From: Dendrobium chrysotoxum
Taxonomy: Eukaryota; Streptophyta; Magnoliopsida; Asparagales; Orchidaceae
Reading direction: 5' to 3'
Assembly: GCA_019925795.1 (NCBI GenBank)
Contig: CM034312.1
Coordinates: 84,633,528-84,697,527 of the forward strand
DNA length: 64,000 nucleotides
Below, piece by piece: positions 35,264-48,600 of the stretch. Within the stretch, counting starts at the first letter, position 1. Each line of letters opens with the position of its first letter. Both the position numbers and the translations under genes were made by a program. The notes under the pieces are model-generated. The model was given only the letters and a program-made list of their open reading frames with translations, did not search any database and was not told the origin of the DNA.

Positions 35264-38200
35264 CGCGCGCACGCGCGTGTGCGTGGCTGTGTATTATTTG
35301 AAAAATTAAACCATGAACTGCTATATAATACATGACAACTTAAAAATTATGTGGAGAAGTCATTGCTATATGATTTGCTTGTAATTTATCCACTAAGTCT
35401 TGATATTAAAAAAAACTCTCATCATATAATATTTGCAGTCCTACTATCGGGCAAGGAGCCCTTGAGCAAGGGGATGGATGCAAAAGATAAAATATAAAAT
35501 GATGTTAATGAATACTCATGTTGATAGATAAGTGTATTTTTTTTTACATTCACGAATATATTTCGAGTTATTAATCTATCCATGTAAAGGTGTATAGGTC
35601 TTGTATTCAAGTAAATAAAACCTCCTTGATTTTTATATACTTCACTGTCATATCTGTATATCTACTTAATAATATGAATATTAGAAATAATTTTAATTTG
35701 TTAAAATGTGAAACGTCAATACGATTAGGGGTAGTCAAAGGATGAATATTTGGTCTAGTTAACCCCTATTAAGATTGGGTCTTGGCAATGCTTGGTTCTA
35801 GAGCCATGTTTAAAATGGACATTGATACATGAATGAATATAAAAACTAGGGCTTTGAAAATCAGACCAGACCGGCCGGTTCGACCGGTTCAACCGTGAAC
35901 CGGTCTGGAGGCCGGTCCGGTTCAACCTAAAAACCGGCTTTACTTCAAACTGGGCGGTTTTGGCAAGAATTGCCGGTTCAACCGGTGAATCGGCGAACCG
36001 GTCCCGGTTTTGGCCTGTTCAATTTTTTTAATATAAATAATTAAACAAATTAGTTAATATTAAATAAATATTAAACTTAATTATGAATATAAATATTAAT
36101 ATAAAACTCTTAAATCTGTATTAAATATATGCTTAAATATTAATTTCAACCATCTCATATGTCTTCATTACCCCATTACTCCATATGAGCTCTTGTCATG
36201 AGTGAAAGCAAAAAGCTATATAAACTATAAAAAGCAAAACTTCACGAGTGATGTGGGACTAAACCATACAAAGCAAAAAGTTATCTTTTGTTTCATATAT
36301 ACACTATACAACATATTTTTTTTCAACGATTTTTTTAATTAATTTTTATAATATGAATAATATTTATTTTTTTAGTTGATAATATTTATTTTTTAGTTGA
36401 TAATATTTGATACGTCATCAAGAAATTATCTTGATCGGGCACGAATCTCGAGGCAAAATCAAGTTGGAAGATTCCGAAATTAAATTTGGGACCATCCGAA
36501 CTCTGATTTCAGCAAACTTACAGTCGAACTGAGCTTCTCGGAAATACGAACCCAACGATACCAAATTCAACCCAATCCGAGCCCAAATGGGTCCAAATCA
36601 AGGGTCTGAAGTGTTGTCGGAAAGTTCAAACCATAATTTGGATTACCAAACGGTCTCCAAAGATGACAAGCTTATAGTCGAATCGAGCGTCTCGACGAGA
36701 CGAATCCAACAAGCCCAAGATCGCCAAAATCCGACATTTCTAAGGCCTTCAAATATCCATCAAATGGTTCATGATCAAGGGATTCAACATCGGCCGTCCA
36801 TTCAAACCACTCCCTAACTACCCCTGATCTTCCACCTATTTACGGGCCATGCCACTCACGAAAATCTATAAATAGAGCCCCCTCTCCTCTTGAAAAAGAC
36901 ACCTATTTCTAAGGAGAAGAAGAGAGAGCTCTTGCCCCCTCGCTCCTCCTCGACCACCGCCGGAGCTTCGCCGGACCACCACCTGAGGCCCTGCACTTCG
37001 CCGGACCACTACATGAGGCCCTGCACTTCGCCGGACCACCACCTGAGGCCCTGCACTTCGCTGGACCACCACCTGTGGCCTTGCACTTCGCCGGACCACC
37101 ACCTGAGGCCCTGCACTTCGCCGGACCACCACCTGAGGCCCTGCACTTCGCTGGACCACCACCTGAGGCCTTGCACTTCGCCGGACCACCACCTGAGGCC
37201 CTGCTCTTCGCCGGACCACCACCTGAGGCCCTGCACTTCGCCGGACCACCACTTGAGGCCCTGCTCTTCGCCGGACCACCACCTGAGGCCCTGCACTTCG
37301 CCGGACCACCACCTGAGGCCCTGCTCTTCGCTGGACCACCACCTGAGGCCCTGCTCTTCGCCGGACCACCACCTGAGGCCCTGCTCTTCGCCGGACCACC
37401 ACCTGAGGCCCTGCTCTTCGCCGGACCACCACTGAGACCCTGCACTTCGCCGGACCACCGCCTGAGGCCCTGCACTTCGCCGGACCACCGCCTGAGGCCC
37501 TGCTCTTCGCCGGACCACCGCCTGAGATCCTGCTCTTCGCCGGACCACCGCCTGAAGCCCTGCTCTTCGCCGGACCACCGCCTGAGATCCTGCTCTTCTC
37601 CGGACCACCACTTGACGTCCTGAGTTCTGCCGGACCTCCACCTGAGGTCCGAACTTCCGCCGAAGCATCACCTGATGTTCAAAGTTATATCGGAACACCA
37701 ACTAAGGTCCTCCTGACCTCTGATATCAGATTAAGGTCCTTCTGACCTCCAACGCTAGCCGACCACGGTCCTTCCGACCTCCGTCGCCCTACCAATTCAG
37801 GTCCTCCTGACCTCTGACATCAGATTAAGGTCATTCTGACCTCCAATGCCAGCCGACTACGATCCTTCTGACCTCCGTCGCCCCACCAAATAAGGTCCTT
37901 CCGACCTCTGTCATCTGATTATGGTCTTTATGACCAGCAACATCAGTCAACTATGGTCCTTCCGACCTCCGTCACCTGACCAACAAAGGTCCTCCCGACC
38001 TCTATCCTCAGACTACGGTCTCCCTGACCTACAACGTCTGTCAACTACGGTCTTTCCGACTTACATCACAAAACAACGGTCTTTCTGACCCCTGTCTCCC
38101 GCAAAGTACGGTCCTTCTGACCTCCGTCGTCTGCCAACTATGGTCAGCCGACCTAGCAAATGTGTATATATTAATTCTCACCATGTAATGCACTCTATAT

Positions 38201-41200
38201 GATGTATATTGGCTATATCAAGCCAAATCCTTCCCCAAAACGGAGGACCTCGTTTGTAAACAACAGCAAATACTAGTGGATTCATTCAAACTGGGCCAGG
38301 CCCCGTGGTTTTTCCCCCTTTCAGGGGTTTCCACGTAAAAACTCTCGTGTCTCATATGAATATTACACCCTCTCTCTTTCATCTGACTGTGTGCTGGATT
38401 TTCGTACAATGCTAAGACGCTAAGCTTTATATTTCTCTACCGCCGCGAATACTCCAGGACGCAACAGTTTGGCGCCGTCTGTGGGAACATGGTTCCCGAC
38501 TGGGGGGCAATTTTTGCTCCAACCTCAAAAGGTCATTCTTGCCAACTTCATTACATCAGCTATCGCTGCATCAATTTCATGGAAATCAGATACGGGCTGG
38601 GGGGCAACCTTGACTCCAACTATGGTCAAGAAAATTCCTCCAATATTTTCAATATCAAGATGATATTTCAGGCAAGAAACTCCCAGCAAATGCAAAGATG
38701 CTTCCAATAAAATTTCAAGCCTCATACAGTCCCTAGTTGGACTTCTACTCCTTGGGCAGGATCTAAATTTCGACCTCAAAAAGGCAGTAACGGTCTAAAG
38801 ATAGACCATTCTTCACTCTTGATTCGGGATACACGCGGCATTCGCCCCCTCCCAATCAAGGCAAAATCAATCCCAGGGGGATTCGATTCGACCTCTTCCA
38901 CACAGGTTAACGTCATCGAGCAAAGGCTCTGACATACAACCTCGGATAGGTCATACATCCTTGGTGACGTTATTAAATTATATGGTTATTAACATATATA
39001 TATTTCATTATTTTGTTAATTTTATTAATTTTTTATAATAATATTTTTATTTATGACGTCATCCGGTTCGACCCTGGTTCAACCGGTCGAACCGTGAACC
39101 TCTTCTTCTTCCGGTTTGTTGTCCGGTCCGGTTTTCAGAACCTTGATAAAAACCACATTGTTCATTTTTCTTTATTATTTTAGCATACCATTGGATGCCT
39201 TTTTTGTCCTGTTTTGATGGATTGTAGTATGAATACTAATGAAAAGATAGTAGCATTTTTGTTTGACAGTACCAACCTTGGTCCCATAAAATTGATGTGA
39301 TAGTTAGACTGTTGAAAGAATGGACAACAGTTTTTGGGCTTCCTGATTATCTACTCAGGGAAGTCATTTATAACACTGCACCAAATGAATAAAGCTATGT
39401 TAGAGCAAGTTTGGTAGGGCTAGGTGAGATTGATCAGATATTGAATTATTGTGCCTAGACAACTTGCATAGGAGGTTGGGGTCAACCTCATCCTTGATGC
39501 AAGGAAGGCTAAATCAGTGACCTCGGTGGATGTCATGTCATTTGAAGAAGAGAATGAAGACCATGAACCGATTCAAAATGAAGAATCAATGATTGCAGTT
39601 GAAGATGATATATATGGTCAAAATATTGAAGATATGTTTGTTGGCTTTTAGTTCAAAAATAATCCTTGAGGTAATCATAATTTTTAATTTGGACAAAGAT
39701 GTAAAAGTCAACGAAGCAATTGGAGATTAGGGGTTAGGGGATTGAAATAAAAGCATCATGTATCTTGGCTTATGTTTTGCTGAGTAGCTAGCATGCTTTA
39801 GGCTTGAAAACTATATCTGTTTTTTACTAGTTCTTTCTTTTCTTATACACGTTTGTATGATGTTTTCTTTTGTTAATCAAAAGATGAACACTTTTTTTGT
39901 TTTATTTCAGGAATTAACGACTATTATGGATGCAGTTGAGATCTATGCTTTCAGCACATCCAAAATCATCAACGAGAATCTAGCTGAACTTTGACCTTTA
40001 TCATGTTAATATTATCAAATGACCGACCACCCATTATACTAAGATGAAATAAGGATAAAGATAGTACAATCAATCCTACTTGCTTGAAGATAGATTAAAA
40101 AGTCGGCAAGTAGAAGGCCTATAAAGCTTAATTAAACCCTCTAATGATATGCAAATAAAGGAAGAAAGCAGCTGTAATAGTGACTAGTAAATCCAGCTAA
40201 AGGCATGGATCCCCATTAAGTAGAAACACTGTGCTCTCAAAGTTAGGAAGACGAATAGGAAAAGTCCTATTAGATCCAATGGATTAAAAGCTTGCTAAGT
40301 TCATGAAGATTTTTTATGAATTTTATGAAATGGATTGGGATGTTATGCGATTCTGAAGTAGACATCATTGAGAACAATGACCCTGCATTTCGGCGTAAGT
40401 TTTGATTACAGCTCTGACATTCACAAACCAAGTAGATACTTTGAAGATTCAGTTAGAAGAAGAGATTTAATATAGCATACATCCATGATTGGTCCAAAAA
40501 TTAGCATTATACATAAGCTCTCTCTAGGGTGGAGTAGTAGAAATGTCATAGATATAGGTTTTGAAAACGAAGACCTAGATTGGGATTAAGATGAATAAGA
40601 AGAGCAAGTTCTCAGTCAAAAAAAAAAAGAGCAAGATCTCAGTCAAGATATAAGGAGAAAAAGACAATTCTACATCACCTTGTATTATAAATGTTTTGTG
40701 GACTACTTGAATAACATTAGGTAATTGTCATGCTTATAAAAGTCTTTAAATAATTCAATCCTGTAGTTATGAAAGTGTTTGCATAAATAGTGTTGTCATA
40801 CTACATTTTGTAAGACAATGGAAGCTAGCAAGATTACACTTCTCTAGCTATGGGCACCATTATCTTAGAACTTTTAAATGAGAAAATATACATTGGGGAG
40901 TTTGCAAGTGTAAAATTTTAGAGTTCAGGGGAACTTATATGTAATTATATTCGAGAATTGGATCCTACGACTAGAAAAGGTGTTTGATGTATTATGATGT
41001 GTAGATGAAAAACGGATTTTGCTATCTTTACTTTTGCAGGGAGGTTTATCAATGGTTGTTGGCATCATAAATATAGATCAAAATTTGTCAACAAGGTAAG
41101 TTTACCTTGGGCAAATTTTATATAGACCTTCTACTATAAGTATTTCCCTAAGCAATATCGAAATATAAATGGAATTAAGTTTCTTTAGTCAAATGAGGAA

Positions 41201-42563
41201 AATATATTTATTTAGATTGTGGTCAAGTTCAAAGAACTATTGCTAGTCGCTTCTCAGGGAACTTTCATAATTTTCAAATGCTTGTGCCCACAATGCCCAC
41301 ATGCCCCCATCTCAAACACAAACGCATTAATCAATGATACATGTAAATTTTAAAATATTGTTGAGTGTTTATTATTTTATGATTTTTAGTAATTTTCCTT
41401 CTTGAGCCTCATTAAATCTCATCATGTGAATTTTCAAATTATACTAGCCGGCAAGAGCTTATTGTTTACCATAAAATTCTTTAAAAAAAAAATCATTTAT
41501 ATGATTTGAAGTGAATTAAAAAAAGAGTATATGACAACTAATCTATTCTAAGCTGTATCCTACTTGTTATTGTTCATTTTCTCCTAAATTCGCATCTACT
41601 AGTAACCAATTGGATGTGATGCCAGGGGTATAAATGAGTCGAGTCGAGCTCATGTCATTGCAAACTCGAGCTCGGCTCGTTAGTTAGAAAATTAGCTTGA
41701 ACTTGAGTTGAACCCATAAAATTAGCTCAAGCTTAGCTTGTCCGCTTATTTCCAAGTTTTAGAGCTCGGCTTGAGAGGAAGACATGGAGCGATATTGCTG
41801 GAGAAGGATCGATGAGACCCCACTAGGGAAAGTTTTGGCGGCAGCTTTCTTGTAGAGGAAGTCATGACAGGAGCTCTTTGGAGAAGGTATCAACGAGCCT
41901 AGCATAGGTAAAAAAGAAGAGGAGTTCGTGATACTTGCGGGTCTTTTAAGACATGATAGAAAATATAAATAGAAAATTCTATACAGCTATAGGTACAATA
42001 TAGAGTAAATGAGCCTATTGATAGTCTATGATGATAAATGTATATGAGAATAGTCAAGTGACATCTAGATCATTTTTTTGGGTTGATAGTTGGATGTTTT
42101 GGGTATATTAGCTTTAGATAATGAAAGGGGATTGTTTTATATCTCTTGGTTTGTTGAGTGAAATGGTGAAGATTTAACCATCAATTATTATTAGGCAACA
42201 ACAACAACATCAAGCCTTTATCCCACTACGTGGGGTCGGCTACATGAATCCTTTTTCTCCATTGTGTCCTATTAAAAGTCAAATTCTGTCAGTTATTATT
42301 AGGAATAAAATAAAATTGTGGGACCCTTAATATGTACCTTAATTAAGCCAGCTTGCGAATCGACAAGTTGAGCCTTGTCAAGCTTGAACTTGAGCTTGTT
42401 TAATATACAAGCTTTGGCTCGATAAACTCGACTAATAAGCTTGTTGGCGAGTCAAGTTAGAGTCGGCTTATAAGCGTCTTGCTTCAATTATAATCCTAGT
42501 GGTGCTGTAGCTATGACTACACCTATGCCCCCTACATTAGTAATCACTTGTTCTACTCGTAAG

Positions 42564-42601
<38 letters not shown>

Positions 42602-45600
42602 ACATGAACATTAAAACCTCTCATGCACATGAATCTCTCATAAATGTCCTCCCCAACCCCTACAACTCTCTTTCTTTCTCTCTCTCTCTCACTCTCACTC
42701 ACTCTTTCATGTGCTCTAGCATCACTCCCTCTTATTGTCCAGCAACCCGCTTTGTTCTTGTTCTTCTCCTCCCCTTGATCTCCTTATTGCAATAGATTGC
42801 TCTAGCTCTTCTCTCTCATCCTTCTCTCCCATATATATTGCCTTCCGCTTCTTTCACATTCTACCTCTTAACCTTATCCTTCAAACTCCTATGGTGCGAT
42901 GATCTCCCTTGCTTTGTGATAAGAATCCGATCTCCAAACAGCAAAGACAGCAATAACAAAGGAAAAACGTAGCAGAAATCAGCAAGAAAGAATGAGATTA
43001 TGGGCTAATCGATTTTTATATCGACACAACAAACCAAGATATAAGTTGATTTACTATTCGAGAGGTAGATTGACTCTCCCCGAACCCTAAGGCATTGCTA
43101 GGAACAACTTCAAAGAGAACTATAGTAAAAATGCAAATCACATAATGAAAATAAAACAACCTAATTAATAAGTGTTCCTAATTTCCTCCCAAATATGAAT
43201 TCAAATTAGCCCTATTTCTCTAAATAAACCATTCTTAATTCCCTCCCAAATCTGAATTCAAATCAGCCCTCATTTCCTAAATAAGCCTTCCTAATTCTCT
43301 CCCAAATCCGAATTCAAATCAGCCCTTTTTCCCTAAATAAACCTTTCTAATTCCCTCCCAAATCTGAATTCAAATCAGCCCTCTTTTCCTAAATAAACTT
43401 TTTTAATGTCCTCTCAAATCTGAATTCAAATCAACCCTCTTTCCCTACATAAATCTTCCTAATTCCCTTCTAATTTTTGGTCTTCTATGGTAAGTAATTA
43501 AAGGTAGAATTAATCCTCTTTGAGCCTCCCTCTCTCCTTGCTCGCCACCCACACTAGTGAGGCCCACAGGGCTCTTCCGCTCGCCAGCTAGACCAGCCCC
43601 CTTGTTGGGGCCGGGTTGATTGGCTGGATCCGCTCAGCTGGTCCATTAGTACTCCCCTCCCAAAGAGTCACATTGTTCTCAAGTTGGAACGAAGGAAATT
43701 GTTGCTGAATCATCCCATACGGTTCCCATGTTGCTTTATAGTCGGGCAGAGTTAACATTGGCACGCTAGCCATCGCCTCTTCAACTCCTCAAAGGTCTTG
43801 GTAGTTGCTTCGCCCTAATTGAACTTATCCTTCTTTAGCTGTTCGGTCAAAGGCCAGACTATTGAACTGTGACCCTCGACGAACTTTTTGTAGTAGCCTG
43901 TAAGGCCCAAGAACCCTCTCAACTCCCTTAAGCTCTTGGGTATTGGCCATCTCAGCATGGCCTCAATTTTGCTCTGGTCAACTACTACTCCTTCTTGTGA
44001 TATCACATGCCCCAAATACTCCACTCTAGGCTGGGCGAATGAGCACTTCTTCAGATTGAAAAACAAGCAGTGGTCCCGCAGAGTGGATAACACCAATCCC
44101 AAGTGTTCTAAGTGCTCTTCCTTAGTCCTGTTGTAAATCAAAATATCATTAAAGATGACTAACACAAATCTCCGTAGATATGGCTGGATACCCTGTTCAT
44201 CAAGGACTGGAAAGTAGCTGGAGTATTAGTGGGGCCAAAAGGCATCGCAAAAAACTCACAGTGTCCCTCATGAGTCCTAAATGCCATCTTGGAAATATCC
44301 TTGGACGTCATCCGGATCTGATAGTACCCCTACTTTAAATCAATCTTCGAGAAAAACACCACTCCATAAAACTCATCAAACAACTAATCAATCACTGGAA
44401 TAGGAAACCTGTCTGGTACAGTCTCCTTGTTCAATGCCTGGTAGTTCACACAAAACCTTCAACTGTTATATTTCTTTTTCACTAATAGCACAGGATTGGA
44501 AAATGGATTGACACAACGTTGAATGATCCCTGCCTCTAGCATCTCTATGATCAATCTCTCGATCTCATCATTCTGGATTTGAGGATAACGGTACGGACGA
44601 GCATTGATAGGTGAGACTCCTTCCTTCAAGACGATATCATGCTTGTGTTTTCGTGGAGGAGGCAACCCCTAAATTGGTGGAAAACCTCTTGATACTGCTG
44701 TAGGAGTGGCTAAACCATGTCTGGTGCTTCTATCTTCTCCTTCCAATCTCTACAGCTCCACCAAAAATCCCACTTTGTTACCTTGGATTGCCCTCACCAT
44801 AGTTTTGAGTGAAACAATAGTTTTGGATAGGCTAAGATCACCTCTAATAACCCTCTCCTCCCCTCAACCTTGAACTTTATCATTAGAGCCGTCCAATCAA
44901 TCTTGGTATTCCCTAACTTCTACAGCCACTTCATTCCCAGTATCATATATGTGCCAAATCCAATGGCAGAAAGTCTTCCAATACCTGAACCACTAGGAGG
45001 ATTAGGATCACCCCTTTGCAAATTCCTCTACTCCTCTCTACTTTTTTTGTTCCCAACATAAACCCAAACCCCTTATGTCCACTAATTTCAATCCAACTAA
45101 TCCACCATCCTATTGAAAATGAAGTTGTGGGTAGCTCTACTATCCAGCAGTACTATGTGGTGCCCGATCTTCCTCCTAACCTTCATGGTGTGGTTTGGTG
45201 TGAACCCAACCACTAATGTAAGGGATACCTATGCAACATCTAAGTGCAGGTGATCACCTTCCTCCTCATCGTAAACTATTAGGACCTATAACAAACGATC
45301 TTTACAACGGTGCCTTGGAGCGAACTTCTCATCACACCTAAAGCATAAACCTACTTCTCTTAAATTTCTGACTCAGTCAACCTCTTGAAGTTCCCCCCTA
45401 GTCGTACTCCCTGACCTCTATTCCTCAGGACTTTCTTCTGAATAGGCACTGTCTGCACCTTTGGTGCCAGAAATATAGTGGTCATGTGGGAGGAGACACC
45501 CAAGCTACTGCTACGACTACTTATCTCCAAGGAGTTCTTATCCTCCACCAGCTGGGCTAACTCCATAGCCTCTTCTAAGCCACGTGGTCTCAGTAGTAAA

Positions 45601-48600
45601 ACAACTGCTTGAATATCAGACTTGAGCCCCTTCATAAAGTTCTCATCTAGCACAGTCTATGACAACCTTCCTAATCGGCTCAAGAAGTACTCGAACTTTT
45701 CTTGGTACTCTATCACCCCCCCTTCTGTACCAGAGCAAAGAACTGTTCATAGAAGTCTCCTTCCTGGACGGTTCGAAAACGTTCTAGTAGATAGTCTTTG
45801 AACTCCCTCCATGATCGGATTGGATCTCGTAAGTCTCTCCACTGGTACCATGACAAAGCCTTCCCTTCCAGACATAGAGTGGCCGCGGTGATTTTTCATC
45901 TTTTGTCAACCCATTTATAGTAAAATATCGCTCCACCTTATAAATCCATCAATGAGCATCTTCTCCCTAAAAATTCAACATCTTTAACTTTCTCATTCTA
46001 GGATCGCCACCTCTCCAATAGCTTCTTCCTCCTCCAGTGTAGCGGGTGTTGTGATCCCTTCATGTTTTTCTCTCCCCTAAATCAACCCTCTGATCTTCAT
46101 CATCCCAATTTTTTTGTCGACCATACCCTTCACCCGTTCCCTCCTTGAAAGTGGCTCCAAAGGTGGCATCTCGTCTTCTTCCTCCAAAATTTTCACCTCC
46201 GGATTCTCCCTCATTGTCCCTATATTAGGGTTTTGATGCAACCTAAAAACAAACTAGAATTGCAAACTAAAGACTTCATTTCCTTAAAACATAGACGAAC
46301 ACGAATAGAACAAAACAAAACTATTTTATCCCACAATAGCTTAAACAAACATAATCACACCTTACAACTTCAAATTAAAAGACACAACATCTTACAACTT
46401 CAAATAAAAAAGGACACCACACCTTACAATTTATCAAAATTTTGAGAAGAAAGATACAGGTGGAATGTGAATCATGGAGAGAAGAATAGGTAGAAGTCCG
46501 AGACGAAGTTTTAAAAGATAGAGAGGTAGAGGATAATAGCTTGCAAGCTATATAAACCCGCAGATTTCACTTTCCAAATATTCTTCACAATTCACTCTAC
46601 TCTTTTTTTTTCAAAAGAAATCAACCACCTTATATAAGAGAAAAAGGAGAAAAAGGTATTAAATAAACTTCTTAATGAGCCACCCAAATCATCAAATAGA
46701 ATAAACCCAAAACAACCTACTTAATGAGAAATTAAAACACTTTAATATAGGAATCCGCAAGGAATAGTACACAAACAATCAACATTAGGAAAAAATGGGA
46801 CAATAGCATGGGGAAAAACATAACCAACATGGGGAGGACCAACAACCAATCATGGGAAGACCAAACAACCATATAGGGAAGACCAAACAACCACAATATG
46901 GGGAAAACAAAGGGCTAACAACAGGAAAACTAAAAACCAATAGGGAAAATGAGGAATCAGAAAGGGAAACTGAGAAGTCATGCAAGAAAACTAATAAATG
47001 ACAAGTATCGATTGCATCAATTCTCCCATGGTGGAAGAATCTCATCTCCTGATGAGAATGCCTCAATAACATGCTGGTTTGGTTCGTCAAGTTGAATGGC
47101 AATGCTTCCCCGATGTTTCGAATGCGTTCTTTTTGATGAAAGATCTTCCTTTGAATTGGCACTTCGGCTTGTTGACTGTTTTTACTTTTCATTTTTTTAA
47201 GAGAAAAGAAGACTCACACGACAACCTAAGGCTCTAATATCAAATTGTTGCAATCTAAAAAATAATTAGGATTGCAAACTCAAGACTTTTTTCCTATAAA
47301 ACATATAGACAAACTCAGATCGAATATAACAATACTATTATAAAAAGGCATGCTTTACACTTCAAATAAAAAGAACACGACACCTTACAATTTAAAATAA
47401 AACACGACGCAAAGACATCTTACAACTTATAAAAGTTTTGAGAAGAAAGATACAAGTCGAATGTAAACCGTGGATAGAAGAAGTAGATAGAAGACCGAGA
47501 AGAAATAGAAGAAGTAAGGTAGCGAGGATAGCTCGCAAGCTAAAAACCCGCAAGTTTCATATTCCAACAATTCATCACAAATCTATCCATTCTTTTTTTT
47601 TTTTCAAAGGAAATCAGCCACCTTATATAGGAGAAGAAGGAGAAGAAGGTATTAAATAAACTCCTTAATAAGCCACCCAAATCATCAAGTAGAATAAACC
47701 CAAAACAGCCTACTTAATGAGAAATTAAAACACTTTAACATAGGAATCAACAAGGAATAGTACACGAACAACCAGCATTAGGGAAAAATGGGACAACAAC
47801 ATAGGGAAAAACATAACCAACATGGGGAAGATCAACAGCCAATCATGGGAAGACCAAACAGCCATATGGGGAAGACCAAACAGCCACAATATGGGGAAAA
47901 CAAAGGGCTAACAACAGGAAAACTAAAAACCAACAGGGAAAACGAGGAATCAGAAAGAGAAACTAAGATGTCATGCAAGAAAACTAATAAATGGCAAGTA
48001 TTGATTGCATCAGGTTTCCCCCACTTCCTTCTCTGGTCAATGGTCAACGGTATCCTTGCCTCTGATGATGTCGTTTTGACATGAAACTCTAACATCATTT
48101 TCATCATCTCTTCCAGATTCGAGAATCTGCCCTCAATTGTTGAAATCGCTCTTTAAATTCAGATTTCAGATTTCCAACTTATCCATCAAGCCTCTCCTCC
48201 CACGCATCAACCTTCTTAGCCTCCATAGGTCCTAAAAAAGATGCTCTAATACCAATTTGATAGGAATCCAATCTCCATACAACAAAAACAACAATAATGA
48301 AGAGAAAACATAGCAGAAATCAACGAGAAATAATGAGATTATGGGCTAATTGATCTTTATATCGGCACAACAAATCAAGATACAAGTTAATCTACTATTC
48401 TAGAGGTAGATCGACTCTCTCCAAATTCTAGGCGCTGCTTGGAACAACTCCAAAGAGTACTATAGTAAAAACATAAATCACATAATAAAAATCAAACAAC
48501 TTAATTAATCCTAAATAAGCCTTCCTAATTACCTCCCAAATTTAAATTCAAATCAGCCATCTTTCCCTAAATAAATGTTCTTAATTCTCACATTCCCTCC

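Larger units (their letters stand above)
36408..38466 (+). repeat. LTR nested in the hAT-like element
   Basis: Starts TGATACGTCATCAAG, ends GGACGCAACA, followed by the PBS at 38470. Holds a TATA box at 36866-36875 and a 30-bp minisatellite in its transcribed half. No right-hand LTR is visible before the hAT sequence resumes near 38965, so the element is truncated. A related decayed copy lies at 31400-31745. Confidence 0.8.
35847..39145. mobile_element. hAT-like non-autonomous element, 8-bp TSD ATAAAAAC
   Basis: Exact 8-bp repeats ATAAAAAC at 35839-35846 and 39146-39153 flank imperfect TIRs: TAGGGCTTTGAAAATCAGAC at the left; the right end, read inward, is CAAGGTTCTGAAAACCGGAC. Subterminal parts are rich in CCGGTTCAACCGG-type motifs. 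An 8-bp TSD fits hAT. No transposase is seen. The element's interior is interrupted by an LTR retrotransposon from 36408 to about 38965. Confidence 0.82.

Noticed and set aside
35148..35335. Tyr/Ile-repeat frames
   Set aside because: Translation of the (AT)n microsatellite.
36866..37701. Several 180-230-codon open frames on both strands
   Set aside because: All derive from the 30-bp minisatellite; a unit length divisible by three keeps many frames open. No start context, no non-repeat domain.
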